Positions 16,815 to 27,402 of a stretch of 64,000 bases of DNA are shown piece by piece. The translations under genes were made by a program, and so were the position numbers. Numbering within the stretch: the stretch's first letter is position 1; each line of letters begins with the position of its first letter. The DNA lies in the NCBI GenBank assembly GCA_045568115.1, contig JBJLBO010000001.1, positions 1 through 64,000 of the forward strand, in the 5' to 3' direction. This DNA is from MGIIb-O1 sp002457595 (GTDB lineage Archaea > Thermoplasmatota > Poseidoniia > Poseidoniales > Thalassarchaeaceae). The notes beneath the pieces are model-generated. The model was given only the letters and a program-made list of their open reading frames with translations, was not told the DNA's origin and did not search any database.

Positions 16815-17693
16815 ATGTCGATGCAAAGTCAAGATGTTCGAGATGTACTTACCCCTCGCTGTTCGCAAGTTAATGAACAAATTTCATACAATCGCGAGGA
16901 ACGTGATCAATGGAATTCAAAAGTTCGCGCTTTGCTTGATCAAAGAAATGAATTAAACAGACAGGTTAAGGAATTAATTACAGAAGTCCAAAATCAAAAA
17001 GGTCTGAGAGATGAACAAAATCAAATTGTTCGCGATTTAAAAGAACTGCGTGCTGAATACTCAGGGGAATTAAAGAAAATTAGAACTGAATTCAGAGAAC
17101 AAATAGATAAACAAAGTGAAGAAGCGGAAAAGGAAAAAGTTGAGAAGAATCGTTCTCCGGCTCGTATTCGCGCAGAAATGGATAAATTCGAAAAAATGTA
17201 TGAACAAGGGAGATTTCTTGGTAAAAAGGAAAGAGAATTTCTGAGTAAAATGAAAAAATTATCTGCAGAACTCAAATCTGCAAAAGAAAATGATACGGGT
17301 GGCGGAATAAGAGAAATGAAGAGGGATCTTCGAAATGCTGAAAAAAGTCAGGAAAAAGCACATAAAAATGTAGAAAAAGCAGTTTCTAAGGCGCAAGACT
17401 CTCATGATTTAATGGCTGAATTATCTGACGAGGTAGATCGACTTCGTGAAAAAGCAAACAAAGCACAAGCAGGAGTTACTCGGGCAAAAAGAGAAGCAGA
17501 TTCATTACACAGCCGATATATTGTCGCTTTACGTTGTATCCACTCTATGCAAGATTTACTAAAAACACTAGAAGCGAGAGACTCTGGAGACGCAATTAAT
17601 GATGAACAAGTAGAAGTTACTGACTTAATGACTCGCCTAATGTCTGGAGACACTCTGTCTACTGACGAAATCATGGCACTTCAGCGAAATTAA
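16815..17693 (+). CDS. COG1340-like coiled-coil protein, copy 4
   Basis: 292 residues from MSMQSQDVRD; a GGAGG Shine-Dalgarno at 16801 supports this start over an in-frame ATG at 16767. The body is continuous coiled coil. The family element is EKMYEQGRFLGKKEREFLSK near 123-142. The C-terminus ends RLMSGDTLSTDEIMALQRN, again the SG-x-x-L element seen in copies 1 and 3, but without the LGxTRG tail. It follows copy 3 by about 80 bp on the same strand. The 3' end overlaps the convergent unknown gene by 23 bp. Confidence 0.75.
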   Translation: MSMQSQDVRDVLTPRCSQVNEQISYNREERDQWNSKVRALLDQRNELNRQVKELITEVQNQKGLRDEQNQIVRDLKELRAEYSGELKKIRTEFREQIDKQSEEAEKEKVEKNRSPARIRAEMDKFEKMYEQGRFLGKKEREFLSKMKKLSAELKSAKENDTGGGIREMKRDLRNAEKSQEKAHKNVEKAVSKAQDSHDLMAELSDEVDRLREKANKAQAGVTRAKREADSLHSRYIVALRCIHSMQDLLKTLEARDSGDAINDEQVEVTDLMTRLMSGDTLSTDEIMALQRN

Positions 17694-18618
17694 TGTTGTA
17701 GCTACGACCATTTCTAGAATGGAGTATCTCGGTTACGCCTCCAGTTTTCAATATCCATCCAGGAATGGCAGCAGGGGTGCTCTCGAGACTAGCGTTTTCA
17801 TAATCAAATTCCCACCTCTCTAGCATTGTACTGCGAACTGCACTTTTTCGAGAATCGTCTTCTTTCTGGCGGCGTGTTTCTAGAATTCCGATTAACATAG
17901 TTCTCAAATCATTATCTCCTAACCACTTAGTCTCCTGAGGTTTTAATAATCTTATATTAGGCGAATTCCTTAACATTTCAGATTCGTCATGTAGTTCTAA
18001 TTTTTCAGCCCATGGATCTTCAAGAACTCTCCAAGAATGAGATTCATTTAATCCACTTGGACTAATTAAGGACCCATGTACTGTCCAAATTGTCGCCTGT
18101 AATAATACTGGATTAGAGTCGACGTGTTCCATCCCTCTCTGGATTAACCAATCTTCAAGATCTATTTTTGAAGAGAAAACTTTTATCGCCTCAGATTCTG
18201 AAATTATTACTTCTTGAGATTCATCTTCAATTTTCTCAGATTCTAAAGAAATTTGGGCTGACATGTCTCCACGTAATACAGATTCACCAATCCATCGAGC
18301 GAGTTTCTCTGGCCCCCAGAATTCTACTGTAATATTAGATAAAATCTGATGTGCCGGTTTTGAAAATTCACGTTCACTAAGTATCCAATGGCGACCAGGT
18401 GGGGCATCTACTAGCCATCTTTCTGCTTCTGAAACACTAACGGGTAATGCATCTCTAGATACGTGCCAAATATGTACTAAAGAGCCTCCCTGATTATCAA
18501 AATCGGGGATTTTTTCGGCCACACCCAAGCAACGAAACCCAATGATTTCGCTGAATCCTTCAACAGGAGAGATGCGAACACCGCGGAGGTGTAACATATC
18601 CCGTACTGTACCATCCAT
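17671..18618 (-). CDS. Conserved-looking protein of unknown function
   Basis: 315 residues with no signal peptide or membrane helix. The first 130 residues look like a compact alpha/beta domain with a VEFWGPEKLARWIGE segment near 113-127, faintly like restriction-endonuclease-fold proteins; this is too weak to name. The second half is Trp-rich (several ESHSW, DPWAEK, WEFDY patches) and acidic. It follows eL30 on the same strand after an 87-bp gap and faces the coiled-coil cluster. Confidence 0.55.
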   Translation of the reverse strand: MDGTVRDMLHLRGVRISPVEGFSEIIGFRCLGVAEKIPDFDNQGGSLVHIWHVSRDALPVSVSEAERWLVDAPPGRHWILSEREFSKPAHQILSNITVEFWGPEKLARWIGESVLRGDMSAQISLESEKIEDESQEVIISESEAIKVFSSKIDLEDWLIQRGMEHVDSNPVLLQATIWTVHGSLISPSGLNESHSWRVLEDPWAEKLELHDESEMLRNSPNIRLLKPQETKWLGDNDLRTMLIGILETRRQKEDDSRKSAVRSTMLERWEFDYENASLESTPAAIPGWILKTGGVTEILHSRNGRSYNINFAEVP

Positions 18619-18705
18619 GGCATCTGATAACCATATCTACTTTGAATAAAACGCTAGAGTTCATTCATTTTGGTTCAATTAATGCTACTAGAGAATTTCT
18701 CGAGA

Positions 18706-19002
18706 TTACAAATTTGGACTTAAGGTTAGCAAATCTGATTGGCCTGGATCAATTACACATAGTGCACTAACTGGGAATGGTTTAGCACAGGCTGCCCCTA
18801 ATTGTCTATTCACCATGATGACTTGATGTACGGGTACATCAGGATGACGAGTGGTCAAATCATTGATGAAATCAGTTGGGCAATTTGCAGCTACCACCAC
18901 TAAACGCGCATCTCCTTTTGTACACGCACTAGTAGTTTGACGCTGCCCAAAAAGGACATTTCCTGTAGTAATTCCTTGTTTAAGTTGTCTAGCTAAATCC
19001 AT
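18706..19002 (-). CDS. rpl30e: Ribosomal protein eL30
   Basis: A 98-residue protein with the L30e/L7Ae-like pattern: GNVLFGQRQTTSACTKGDARLVVVAANCP near residues 14-42, a central NQ/RQLGAACAKPF segment near 65-75, and the ALCVIDPGQSDLL ending. This is the eL30 of the large subunit, found next to the RNA polymerase genes in many archaea. It begins 12 bp after rpoA2. The usual downstream genes (nusA, S12, S7) are absent here, so the operon has been shortened or split. Confidence 0.93.
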   Translation of the reverse strand: MDLARQLKQGITTGNVLFGQRQTTSACTKGDARLVVVAANCPTDFINDLTTRHPDVPVHQVIMVNRQLGAACAKPFPVSALCVIDPGQSDLLTLSPNL

Positions 19003-19014
19003 AATATTCCTCCA

Positions 19015-20592
19015 TCAAACCTCAGCTTCTTCAGGGATATAGAATAGCTCTACACTACCTGTTCCGAGTGCTACGGGTTGACCGACAATAATATTTTCAG
19101 TAACTCCACGTAGTTCATCACGTTCTCCAATAATACCTGCTCTTAGTAAGTGATTAACTGTAACTTCGAAGGCTGAACGTGCAAGAATACTATGCTTTGT
19201 ACCGCTAACACCATGCCTTCCAATAGCGCGAACTTCACCCTCACTTGTCATAACATCAGACACAGTGATTAGATGACGAACATCAACCTCCAAACCAGCC
19301 CCTTCAAGTGTAGCTACCATCTCATTAATTATCGCCTGTCTTGCAGCCTCAACTCCAAGATATTGGTAAATTTCATTGATATTATTAGTGTAGGTTTTCC
19401 CTCGATCAACACCGGCGAACTCACTGACTCGAGCAAGATTAGAACCAATAGTTGCAATATAATATTCACCAGTTTCTCGGTGAGGTCCCTGAACATTAGC
19501 TCGGACAATGTCAGGAAGTCCTTTCAGCCTTAGTTTCTTGACCTTGTCTTCTAGTTGAAGAAGAGCAGTATAAGTTGGAGGGTCATTTGCAAGATTGGCT
19601 AGATCATCTTCTTTAGTAACACCAGGAATAATTTTCAGAACCTTCGGTCTATTCTCATCATCAGCCAAAATATAGAGCCTTAGAGCCCTAGAAAGCTTAT
19701 CGCGAACCTCAGCTCCAGTCATCTTCTTGAGTTTAAGATTCGAACGGTTCAAATCAAGGTTCAGATGTCTTTGAGCAACATCGACATCAATTGAAGCAAT
19801 GTCCCTAGTTGTTGTAGTTTCAAGAGATGCCGCGATTGCTTGAACCTTCTTTTCATCAGTTCGTAGTGGTTTGCCCTTAGAATTAGATTCTTCTAGATAT
19901 ACCTTCATTGTTGGAGTTTTAGGTACTTTACGAGCATCTACAATCTCAATCACACGTGGTAAACCTTGAGTTACGTTGACAGTAGCCACACCAGCATAGT
20001 GGAAAGTCCTCATCGTCATTTGAGTCCCTGGTTCTCCAATAGATTGTGCTGTAGTAATACCTACTGCCTCATGAGGATCTGCACGAGAATAAACCATGCT
20101 TGAGTCAGCGCTCAAGATTACTTTTTTGGCCTGAGCTGCTGTTAGTTTCTTAGTACCTCTAGACAAAATTCCTTTGACTAAGTCATCAATTGTTTTGGGT
20201 GTAATCTTGATATTTTGTTTAGCAGCAACATCGCTTAACTGAATAAATAATGGATTTTCTGAGTCAATATCTCTATGGATTTGCACCAACTTAGATTCAA
20301 CATCATAGTCTTGCAATGGCAAGACGCTCTTCTTTCGGCGGCGAGATGCCACACGACGGCGGACAACTGTTTTCTGAGTCGCCTTATCCTTCATTGCAGA
20401 CTTAGTTGAGCCTTGAATAACTTCACTGATTTTTTGAGCCATCCCCGAATCTGTAGCACAAATCTGAGCGATTTCTCCAGGGGATAGGACCTTCACATTG
20501 TCCCATTTTCGGTCATCTGCCAGCCTATGTGCAAACTCCTCTTGGATCCCTAGATCCATTAATTTCTTCTTGGTTGCACTCTTAACTACCAT
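19015..20592 (-). CDS. rpoA2: RNA polymerase subunit A'' with an extra N-terminal domain
   Basis: 525 residues, compared with roughly 380-400 for ordinary A''. The polymerase part begins near residue 95 and includes the trigger-loop region (AVGITTAQSIGEPGTQMTMRTF near 174-195) and the C-terminal clamp elements. The first about 65 residues (VKSATKKKLMDLGIQEEFAH then RLADD) form a helix-hairpin-helix-like domain, followed by a very basic RRRVASRRRKK linker. Nearly the same domain starts RpoH at 27403-27990. A'' completes the catalytic largest subunit with A'. Its start overlaps the A' stop by one base. Confidence 0.95.
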   Translation of the reverse strand: MVVKSATKKKLMDLGIQEEFAHRLADDRKWDNVKVLSPGEIAQICATDSGMAQKISEVIQGSTKSAMKDKATQKTVVRRRVASRRRKKSVLPLQDYDVESKLVQIHRDIDSENPLFIQLSDVAAKQNIKITPKTIDDLVKGILSRGTKKLTAAQAKKVILSADSSMVYSRADPHEAVGITTAQSIGEPGTQMTMRTFHYAGVATVNVTQGLPRVIEIVDARKVPKTPTMKVYLEESNSKGKPLRTDEKKVQAIAASLETTTTRDIASIDVDVAQRHLNLDLNRSNLKLKKMTGAEVRDKLSRALRLYILADDENRPKVLKIIPGVTKEDDLANLANDPPTYTALLQLEDKVKKLRLKGLPDIVRANVQGPHRETGEYYIATIGSNLARVSEFAGVDRGKTYTNNINEIYQYLGVEAARQAIINEMVATLEGAGLEVDVRHLITVSDVMTSEGEVRAIGRHGVSGTKHSILARSAFEVTVNHLLRAGIIGERDELRGVTENIIVGQPVALGTGSVELFYIPEEAEV

Positions 20593-23500
20593 TATTCATC
20601 ACTCCCTAATGCGTCATCAAGAACCTGATTGATATCGAATGGCATCCCCTTTCGACTGCGAGCAGGATCAATTCCATCTTCTCCATATTCAAATTGAATA
20701 ATCCTATTTGCTGTATTTCTAACAGAACCATTTCCATCATCAGAGACTCTCAAATCATCCATTGCATTTATCAGACGACGCTGCATATATCCTGACTTAG
20801 AAGTACGAACTGCAGTATCAACAAGAGATTCCCTACCTGATACTGACAACATAAAGAATTCAGTTGGTTCAAGACCCTTTTTGAATGAAGAAGCAACGAA
20901 TCCTTTCTCTTCAGCACCCTTAACACCTCGAGGGAAGTGCGATAGAACTCGGTCATTATAACCACGCTCTAAGCGCTTACCACGAACTTTCGGTTGACCA
21001 ATAGAGCCCGCCATCATAGCCAAGTTATCCATAGAACCACGAGCTCCGGATGTAGCCATAATTACAGCAGAGTTGTCATCCCCTAGGTAAGACTTAGCAA
21101 CATTTCCTGACTCAGACTTAGCAGAATCAAGAAGTTGGAGAATATTCTCTTCGAGAGTCTCAATAGGTGTTCGTCCAGGTCTTGTTTCATATCGGCGACC
21201 ATTCTTTCCAAATTTCAAAAGTTCTGCATCAACCTCTTCACTAGCACGTGAGTTGATTTCAGCAATTTCAGCCTTAGCCTGTGGAGGAAGGTCCTCGTCG
21301 TCTATTCCTGTAGTGAATCCCATAGATGTACAAATTGCGATCGTCATTTTTGTCATTCTATTTATGAACTCAGCACCTTTGTCTGTACCATGAGTTTGAA
21401 CAACTGCATCGAGAAGTCGACCATCTTCTGCACCTATGCCTCGCTTATCGATAGTTCCCGAAACGTTCCCTGATGATGTCACCTTGACTTCATCACCACT
21501 TCTACTTGTATAATCTAGTTTAAATCCAGCAGGAACAATAAGACCTAGAACGTCACTTCCAAGGTATCCTACGACTCCATTATGTTCTGATTCCTCAGGA
21601 AGAACTCCATCCCAACCTATGGCTCCTAGAACTTCCATTACGAGTTCCTTAGGAAGTATTCTTTCTCCATGAGTGAGAAGGTATGCTCCTGAAATGTGGT
21701 CGTGAATCCCACCAATCACAGAACCACCATATCTAGGGGTGATAATGTGTTCCTGAACTCTCATGAGTATCTTTGCCTCAGCACGCGCTTCTTCCGATTG
21801 AATAACATGTAAGTTCATTTCATCACCATCGAAATCAGCATTGTAAGGGGTACAATCTGCTAGGTTAAAACGGAAAGTATTTCCTTCCATCACTCTAATT
21901 TCATGAACAAGCATTGACATTCTATGAAGGGAAGGTTGTCTGTTGAAAATTGCCACATCCCCATCAATTAAGTGACGCTCGACAATTACACCAGGCCTTG
22001 GATTTCCATCTCTATCATAAGTCGAAAGACGATCCTCGACTTCTGTTCGATAAACCTCTCCATGTTCGTCCTCAATCGAAGGGCTACCACAGTGAGGGCA
22101 GTTTACCTCGAGATGATCTGGAAGATATTCATCTGGATTGTTCTGTTCCCAAACCCAGCGATAGTGAATCATTGCGCGTGGGTCATCGTTAGCTATTGAT
22201 TGACCATTTTCATCTTCTCCACGAAGATTAGAAATTGTCGATTCGAGATCCACAGACCAAACTTCCTCAAGTTCACCCATTGCAGTTCTCTTCATCTGCT
22301 TCATCAATTCTAGACCAGGTAGGAAGTTAGGTGCAGGGAGAACTGCATTCAAATCGGGCCGATAACCTGCATATGGCTCATCCTCGCTTCCGGAATGACA
22401 GTCTGGGTTCAGACATCTGAACCCGGACCAAATAAACTTCGTTCGATCAGTAATACGAACTCGGAAGTTGTCACCACGGATGATGTAATTAACTCCAGGA
22501 TGATTATCCGGTCCGCGCAGAATCATTCTACGCAATTGTTCCCTATTTCGACTAGTTGCCCTAATAGGAACCGTTAGTTCCTTGGCTGTCCTAACTGGAA
22601 TACCCACTTCATTGATTCCCAAGTTTGGATCAGGACTAATTACCGTACGAGCGCAGAAATTTACTCGCTTACCTGATAGATTACTACGGAATCTTCCCTC
22701 TTTACCCTTGAGGCGCTGAGAAAGAGTCTTCAGAGGTCTACCTGATCGGTGGCGAGCAGGTGGAATCCCGCTAGTCTGATTATCAAAATATGTAGTTATA
22801 TGATATTGTAACAATTCCCACAGATCTTCGACAATCAATTGTGGAGCGCCAGCATCACGATTTTCCCTTAGACGCTGATTAATACGCAAAACATCAACTA
22901 ATTTGTGTGTCAAGTCGTCTTCAGACCTATCTCCACTATCTAGAGTAATAGATGGACGAACAGTAATTGGAGGCACAGGAAGTACCTTCATGATTGACCA
23001 TTCGGGTCTACTTGAAGCACTGTCCATACCAAGGAAAATAAGATGCTGATCAGGTATTTTTTCTAACCATTCTCTAATATCTCTTGCATTGAGCTTGTGC
23101 TCACCCTTGTCGGCTTTCTTTTCCTTGAATGTTGAAGGCTTATCAAGCATTATTTTACCTTGTTCGGAACCACAATGCATGCAGATTGCACGCTTAGCAC
23201 TTGAGCATTCTTTCTCAATCTCCTTGATAATTTTCTTGAATTCTGTAGAACCGACACCATGCTTGCGCATCACATCTGCAACACGATCTCGATAGTAATC
23301 TTGTTCGGATTTCTCCGGATCTAATGGGTGGGTATCTGTAGCACTATGTAGCAAAATATGGCTGCAATCGTTGCATGTAGACTTGAGTGAAGTCTTGATT
23401 AGCATTGTAAATCCTATGTGAATCACTGGAAGTTCAAGTGCTATATGACCAAAGTGACTTGGGCATTCATCATGCTTATTACCACAAGTTTCACATCGAA

Positions 23501-23687
23501 TCCCGGGATCAATGACACCCATCTTTGGATCCATTAAACCTTGCTTGAAGGCATGACCGTCATCCTTGTATGTGTCAGCTGTTTTAACCTCAACAGCAGA
23601 CATCTTACGAATTTCATTCGGGTCCATTAGGCTGAATTTAATCGACTCAATCCTCTTTGGGATTTGAGCTACTCCACGGGCACTCAT
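20592..23687 (-). CDS. rpoA1: RNA polymerase subunit A'
   Basis: 1031 residues. The N-terminal zinc site CETCGNKHDECPSHFGH, a second Cys pair (CMHCGS), the clamp/rudder region, and the absolutely conserved NADFDGDEMNLH loop that binds the two catalytic magnesium ions are present. It forms the larger part of the split largest subunit, as in all archaea. Length is greater than the usual 880-900, with insertions near residue 140-200 and in the funnel region. Its start overlaps the rpoB stop (ATGA). Confidence 0.97.
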   Translation of the reverse strand: MSARGVAQIPKRIESIKFSLMDPNEIRKMSAVEVKTADTYKDDGHAFKQGLMDPKMGVIDPGIRCETCGNKHDECPSHFGHIALELPVIHIGFTMLIKTSLKSTCNDCSHILLHSATDTHPLDPEKSEQDYYRDRVADVMRKHGVGSTEFKKIIKEIEKECSSAKRAICMHCGSEQGKIMLDKPSTFKEKKADKGEHKLNARDIREWLEKIPDQHLIFLGMDSASSRPEWSIMKVLPVPPITVRPSITLDSGDRSEDDLTHKLVDVLRINQRLRENRDAGAPQLIVEDLWELLQYHITTYFDNQTSGIPPARHRSGRPLKTLSQRLKGKEGRFRSNLSGKRVNFCARTVISPDPNLGINEVGIPVRTAKELTVPIRATSRNREQLRRMILRGPDNHPGVNYIIRGDNFRVRITDRTKFIWSGFRCLNPDCHSGSEDEPYAGYRPDLNAVLPAPNFLPGLELMKQMKRTAMGELEEVWSVDLESTISNLRGEDENGQSIANDDPRAMIHYRWVWEQNNPDEYLPDHLEVNCPHCGSPSIEDEHGEVYRTEVEDRLSTYDRDGNPRPGVIVERHLIDGDVAIFNRQPSLHRMSMLVHEIRVMEGNTFRFNLADCTPYNADFDGDEMNLHVIQSEEARAEAKILMRVQEHIITPRYGGSVIGGIHDHISGAYLLTHGERILPKELVMEVLGAIGWDGVLPEESEHNGVVGYLGSDVLGLIVPAGFKLDYTSRSGDEVKVTSSGNVSGTIDKRGIGAEDGRLLDAVVQTHGTDKGAEFINRMTKMTIAICTSMGFTTGIDDEDLPPQAKAEIAEINSRASEEVDAELLKFGKNGRRYETRPGRTPIETLEENILQLLDSAKSESGNVAKSYLGDDNSAVIMATSGARGSMDNLAMMAGSIGQPKVRGKRLERGYNDRVLSHFPRGVKGAEEKGFVASSFKKGLEPTEFFMLSVSGRESLVDTAVRTSKSGYMQRRLINAMDDLRVSDDGNGSVRNTANRIIQFEYGEDGIDPARSRKGMPFDINQVLDDALGSDE

Positions 23688-26600
23688 CTTTTGTCCTCCA
23701 GTTCTAGCCGCATAGCGACACCAAGACTTTTCATCTCATCCAATAATAGTTTGAATGCATAAGAAGTTTGCACAGAATGAACATCAGCCCTATCTCCACA
23801 AACCGGACATACAGGTGTTCGTCTCTTCCAATCATAGTAGGCAATATGGCCACATCCACTATTGTTACAAACCATTAGTGACCAACCATCTGATTCATCA
23901 AGTAATCTGTCTTTGATTACCATTGATGCACCGTGAGCGATTAAACAGTCACGTTCCATTTCTCCGAATCGTAATCCACCTTGACGAGCACGCCCCTCTG
24001 TTGGTTGTCGAGTTAGAATCTGTACACGACCACGACTGCGAGCGTGCAATTTACTACTTACAAGATGGTGTAGACGTTGATAGAAAATAACTCCAGTGAA
24101 TATTTCTGCCTGATATGCCTCACCAGTTTCACCACTTGTCATTGATTCTCGACCAGTATGTGCGAATCCATTCCTTAGAAGTCCGGAACGTAGAGAATCT
24201 TCTTTCTCTCCGCTGAATGCAGTACCATCTATTTTCCTACCTTCCATGGAACCTACCTTTCCGCCAATCATCTCAAGAACGTGAGCAACAGTCATTCGAG
24301 AAGGAATAGCATGCGGGTTGATTAGTAGATCTGGAACAATACCGTCCGATGTGAATGGCATATCCTTCTCGTCAACTAATCTTCCAATAATTCCCTTCTG
24401 TCCATGTCGACTAGCGAATTTATCACCTAACTCGGGGACCTTTTCAGTTCGTACAGTAATTCGACAAAGTAGACCCGAATCAAGAGATTCAGTAACGTAT
24501 ACATTATCCACCCAGCCATGTTCACCATTGCGAATCATCATTGAAGATTCTCTACGCTCTTGGGCCTGTAAGAAATGTCCATGAGATTCCTCAAGGAATC
24601 GCGGAGGACTTGTCTTACCCACTAATACACTGGCCTCAGCACCAACACTAGTCAGGTAGGTCTCGGGAGTTGGTAGACCATCTCTCTCAAGGTGAGTATA
24701 ATTCTCCCACGACTTTAATCCTTTAATTTCATCAAGTCCAGTGCCAGGAATCTCGATTCTCTCCTCTTGACCGCCGGGGAATCTTTTGTTCTCAGCATTG
24801 TATGTGCGAATGAATGAAGAGCGCCCCAATGAACGTTCTACTGCAGCTCTATTTATGATTACTGCATCTTGCATATTATACCCATGATGACTGAGGATTG
24901 CAACGACAAAATTTTGTCCACCAGGCCTACTAGCAAAATTAGTGGAATCCATCGCTCTAGTTCCAACAATTGACTGCTGAGGGTAATGCATAACATGCAT
25001 TCGAGTATCTGGCCTTAGTCGATAGTTTGCACTTGGAAGGCCAAGACTCTGTTTTACCATTGCAGTCCCTCCAGTAACACGAGGTGTAGAATTATGTTCA
25101 GGGTATGGAACAAGAGATGCGCAAACACCGAGTATGAGTTGTGGGTCTATCTCTACGTGCGTGTAAACGAGAATAGTGTTGTTTCGCTTCTGTTTTCTAC
25201 GCAGGGTTTCCATATCTTCTTGGTAATAATTCAATGGGACACTGAATTCTTCGACAACTAATTCACCATTAGGCATGTAAACCTCAACTCGCAAATTTGC
25301 TTCTTTGATTTGTTCCTCTCCAGAACGCTCGCCAAGGTTGACCCATTCAACCATTGCAGGATTAATCGGGCGACCATACTTAGGAGAAGCTGGTGGCAAA
25401 TCAAAAGGACGAGGCGCGACAAGAAGATCTTCTTCTTCCTCAGCGTCAACCCATTCAACAATACCATTAGCCACTAAGTCATTAAAGGTCCATTCTTTTG
25501 AACGAATTAATTCTAGATGCTCCTTTGAAAGAATCAAATCACCATCATCTATCACTAACATAGGTCGCAAAATACGACCCCGGTCAGTATTGATGTAAAT
25601 ATCACGATTAGCAGAATCATGGCGAATACTGACTTCAGGTCTAATTCTACCTTGGCGGCGTCTACGCTTGAATTGATTAACCAACTTTGCCGCATTCTTG
25701 TGTAAACCAAAAATATCGCCGTTGACGTGAACTCGAGAGCCATCCGCCCAACCTGTTGGTGAAGAGTCTACTCCAGCCTCACGCAATAATTCCTTAACAT
25801 CAGTTTCAGGAACTTCTTCAGATACATCAATCATTTGAGCGGCGTTTTTCACAAGACCACAATTTTGACCTTCTGGAGTCTCATTCGGACATAAACGACC
25901 CCATTGAGTAGGATGAAGATCACGGGCCTCGAAGTGAGGTTGACTGCGGACAAGCGGACTGGTTACTCTGCGCATATGAGATAATGCTGCAAGATATGTT
26001 GTTCTGTCTAATAACTGACTAACGCCACTTCTTCCACCAACCCAATTACCTGTTGCAAGAGCATGCATAATCTTCTGTGTAAGTACATCAGGTCGCAAAC
26101 AAGCGTTGATTCTCAATTCGCGCTTCCTGTTGTGATGCCTCTCTAATTGATACTTCAAATCGCGAGCCAATTGTTGAAGACTTACTCTGAATAAATCTTC
26201 AATTAAATCTCCAGCTAATCTGACTCTCTTGTTTGCATAGTGATCTTTGTCATTAGGATCGCGGTTAGTAATTGCCATTTCGAGAACTTGTCTGACAATT
26301 CTTCCAAGGAAAATTGCCTTCTTCTCTCTATACTCAATGCCAGAGCCCAAGTGAGGAAGCAACTCTTTGTCGAGGAGATTTTGAATTCGGGCTTCTCGAT
26401 ATTCTTTTTGTTGGCCCGCTGCGAATTTCTTCTCAAGCCATGCTAAAGCCTCGTCAGAGTTCTCAACATTATATTCTTCATTATCCTTAACTTCGTTAAG
26501 GTTAGCCACTGTGTATTTCATAGCCTCAGCAGGACCTGCAATTGCTGTGAAAATTTCTTTATCATTTTCCATGCCAAGAGCACGCATTAGCAAAACTACA

Positions 26601-27391
26601 GGAATAGGTGTAGTTCCAGCACTAGGAATCTTAACCATTAGCATACCATCGCGTCGCTTCTCAATATTGAGGGGTTTACGTACACCATCTTTCTGAGAGA
26701 AAATTTTCGCAACTTCAGTCTCATGAGCATATTTCTTATTTTTCTCGACAGTTACTCGATTGGGCGCTAAATCTTCCATCGAAATTAGAACTCTTTCCGT
26801 TCCATTAATGATAAAGTAACCACCAGGGTCAAGAGGATCTTCACCAGCTTTACGGAGTAACTCAGTCAGTCGCTCAGCATCTTCTGCAGATGTATGCGGA
26901 GAGAGTTTCCTATCAGTATCCCCACACAGATGAGAAATGTGATTTGCGTGCACATTACAGAGAGCAGAGCGTACCATAATTGGAAGGTTACCAATGTGGA
27001 CTCTTTCTTCGACTTTAGGGACTGGTTCATTAGGGTCATCGTCCCAGATAATCTGGAAATCCAGATGAACTGGAGAATAGTATGTCAACTTTCGAAGGCG
27101 ACATTCGAGAGGAGTACCTGGATGCTCAGCGCCGTTAGCCTCACGAATCGTGGGGCTTCCGAGGTGAATATTCTTCATTCGAATGACAATTTCTTTATCT
27201 AGAACGTCAAGTTTGATTATTCCACCATCGTCATCCTCGATTATCTCGTCAGTACCGATACGGATATTGCGAACAATTTTTTCCATCCGGCTGAGACGCC
27301 CATCACCAGATGGGATACAATCGTTATATGATGCAAGTTGATGATTAACAAGGCTTCTTTGTTGGAAGTAACTTTCTACTATTTCCTTCAT
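23684..27391 (-). CDS. rpoB: RNA polymerase subunit B (unsplit)
   Basis: 1235 residues, a full-length second-largest subunit. The GDTDRKLSP lobe segment, RDPNDKDHYANKR fork region, ETPEGQNCGLVKN, GYNMQDAVIINR, GDKFASRHGQKGI and the C-terminal zinc site (CNNSGCG...CPVCGD) occur in the expected order. Many euryarchaea split this subunit into B' and B''; an unsplit gene fits Thermoplasmatota. It begins 11 bp after rpoH in the same operon. Confidence 0.97.
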   Translation of the reverse strand: MKEIVESYFQQRSLVNHQLASYNDCIPSGDGRLSRMEKIVRNIRIGTDEIIEDDDGGIIKLDVLDKEIVIRMKNIHLGSPTIREANGAEHPGTPLECRLRKLTYYSPVHLDFQIIWDDDPNEPVPKVEERVHIGNLPIMVRSALCNVHANHISHLCGDTDRKLSPHTSAEDAERLTELLRKAGEDPLDPGGYFIINGTERVLISMEDLAPNRVTVEKNKKYAHETEVAKIFSQKDGVRKPLNIEKRRDGMLMVKIPSAGTTPIPVVLLMRALGMENDKEIFTAIAGPAEAMKYTVANLNEVKDNEEYNVENSDEALAWLEKKFAAGQQKEYREARIQNLLDKELLPHLGSGIEYREKKAIFLGRIVRQVLEMAITNRDPNDKDHYANKRVRLAGDLIEDLFRVSLQQLARDLKYQLERHHNRKRELRINACLRPDVLTQKIMHALATGNWVGGRSGVSQLLDRTTYLAALSHMRRVTSPLVRSQPHFEARDLHPTQWGRLCPNETPEGQNCGLVKNAAQMIDVSEEVPETDVKELLREAGVDSSPTGWADGSRVHVNGDIFGLHKNAAKLVNQFKRRRRQGRIRPEVSIRHDSANRDIYINTDRGRILRPMLVIDDGDLILSKEHLELIRSKEWTFNDLVANGIVEWVDAEEEEDLLVAPRPFDLPPASPKYGRPINPAMVEWVNLGERSGEEQIKEANLRVEVYMPNGELVVEEFSVPLNYYQEDMETLRRKQKRNNTILVYTHVEIDPQLILGVCASLVPYPEHNSTPRVTGGTAMVKQSLGLPSANYRLRPDTRMHVMHYPQQSIVGTRAMDSTNFASRPGGQNFVVAILSHHGYNMQDAVIINRAAVERSLGRSSFIRTYNAENKRFPGGQEERIEIPGTGLDEIKGLKSWENYTHLERDGLPTPETYLTSVGAEASVLVGKTSPPRFLEESHGHFLQAQERRESSMMIRNGEHGWVDNVYVTESLDSGLLCRITVRTEKVPELGDKFASRHGQKGIIGRLVDEKDMPFTSDGIVPDLLINPHAIPSRMTVAHVLEMIGGKVGSMEGRKIDGTAFSGEKEDSLRSGLLRNGFAHTGRESMTSGETGEAYQAEIFTGVIFYQRLHHLVSSKLHARSRGRVQILTRQPTEGRARQGGLRFGEMERDCLIAHGASMVIKDRLLDESDGWSLMVCNNSGCGHIAYYDWKRRTPVCPVCGDRADVHSVQTSYAFKLLLDEMKSLGVAMRLELEDKR

Positions 27392-27402
27392 GATTAATCC
27401 CC

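Noticed and set aside
18692..18702. Small inverted repeat GAGAA-T-TTCTC after eL30 as a terminator
   Set aside because: The stem is only 5 bp and A/T-rich with no clear T-run after it on the minus strand.
25305..25598. Plus-strand frames antisense to rpoB (also at 24318-24584 and 26894-27202)
   Set aside because: The rpoB product is continuous and fully conserved through these positions; the frames are shadows.
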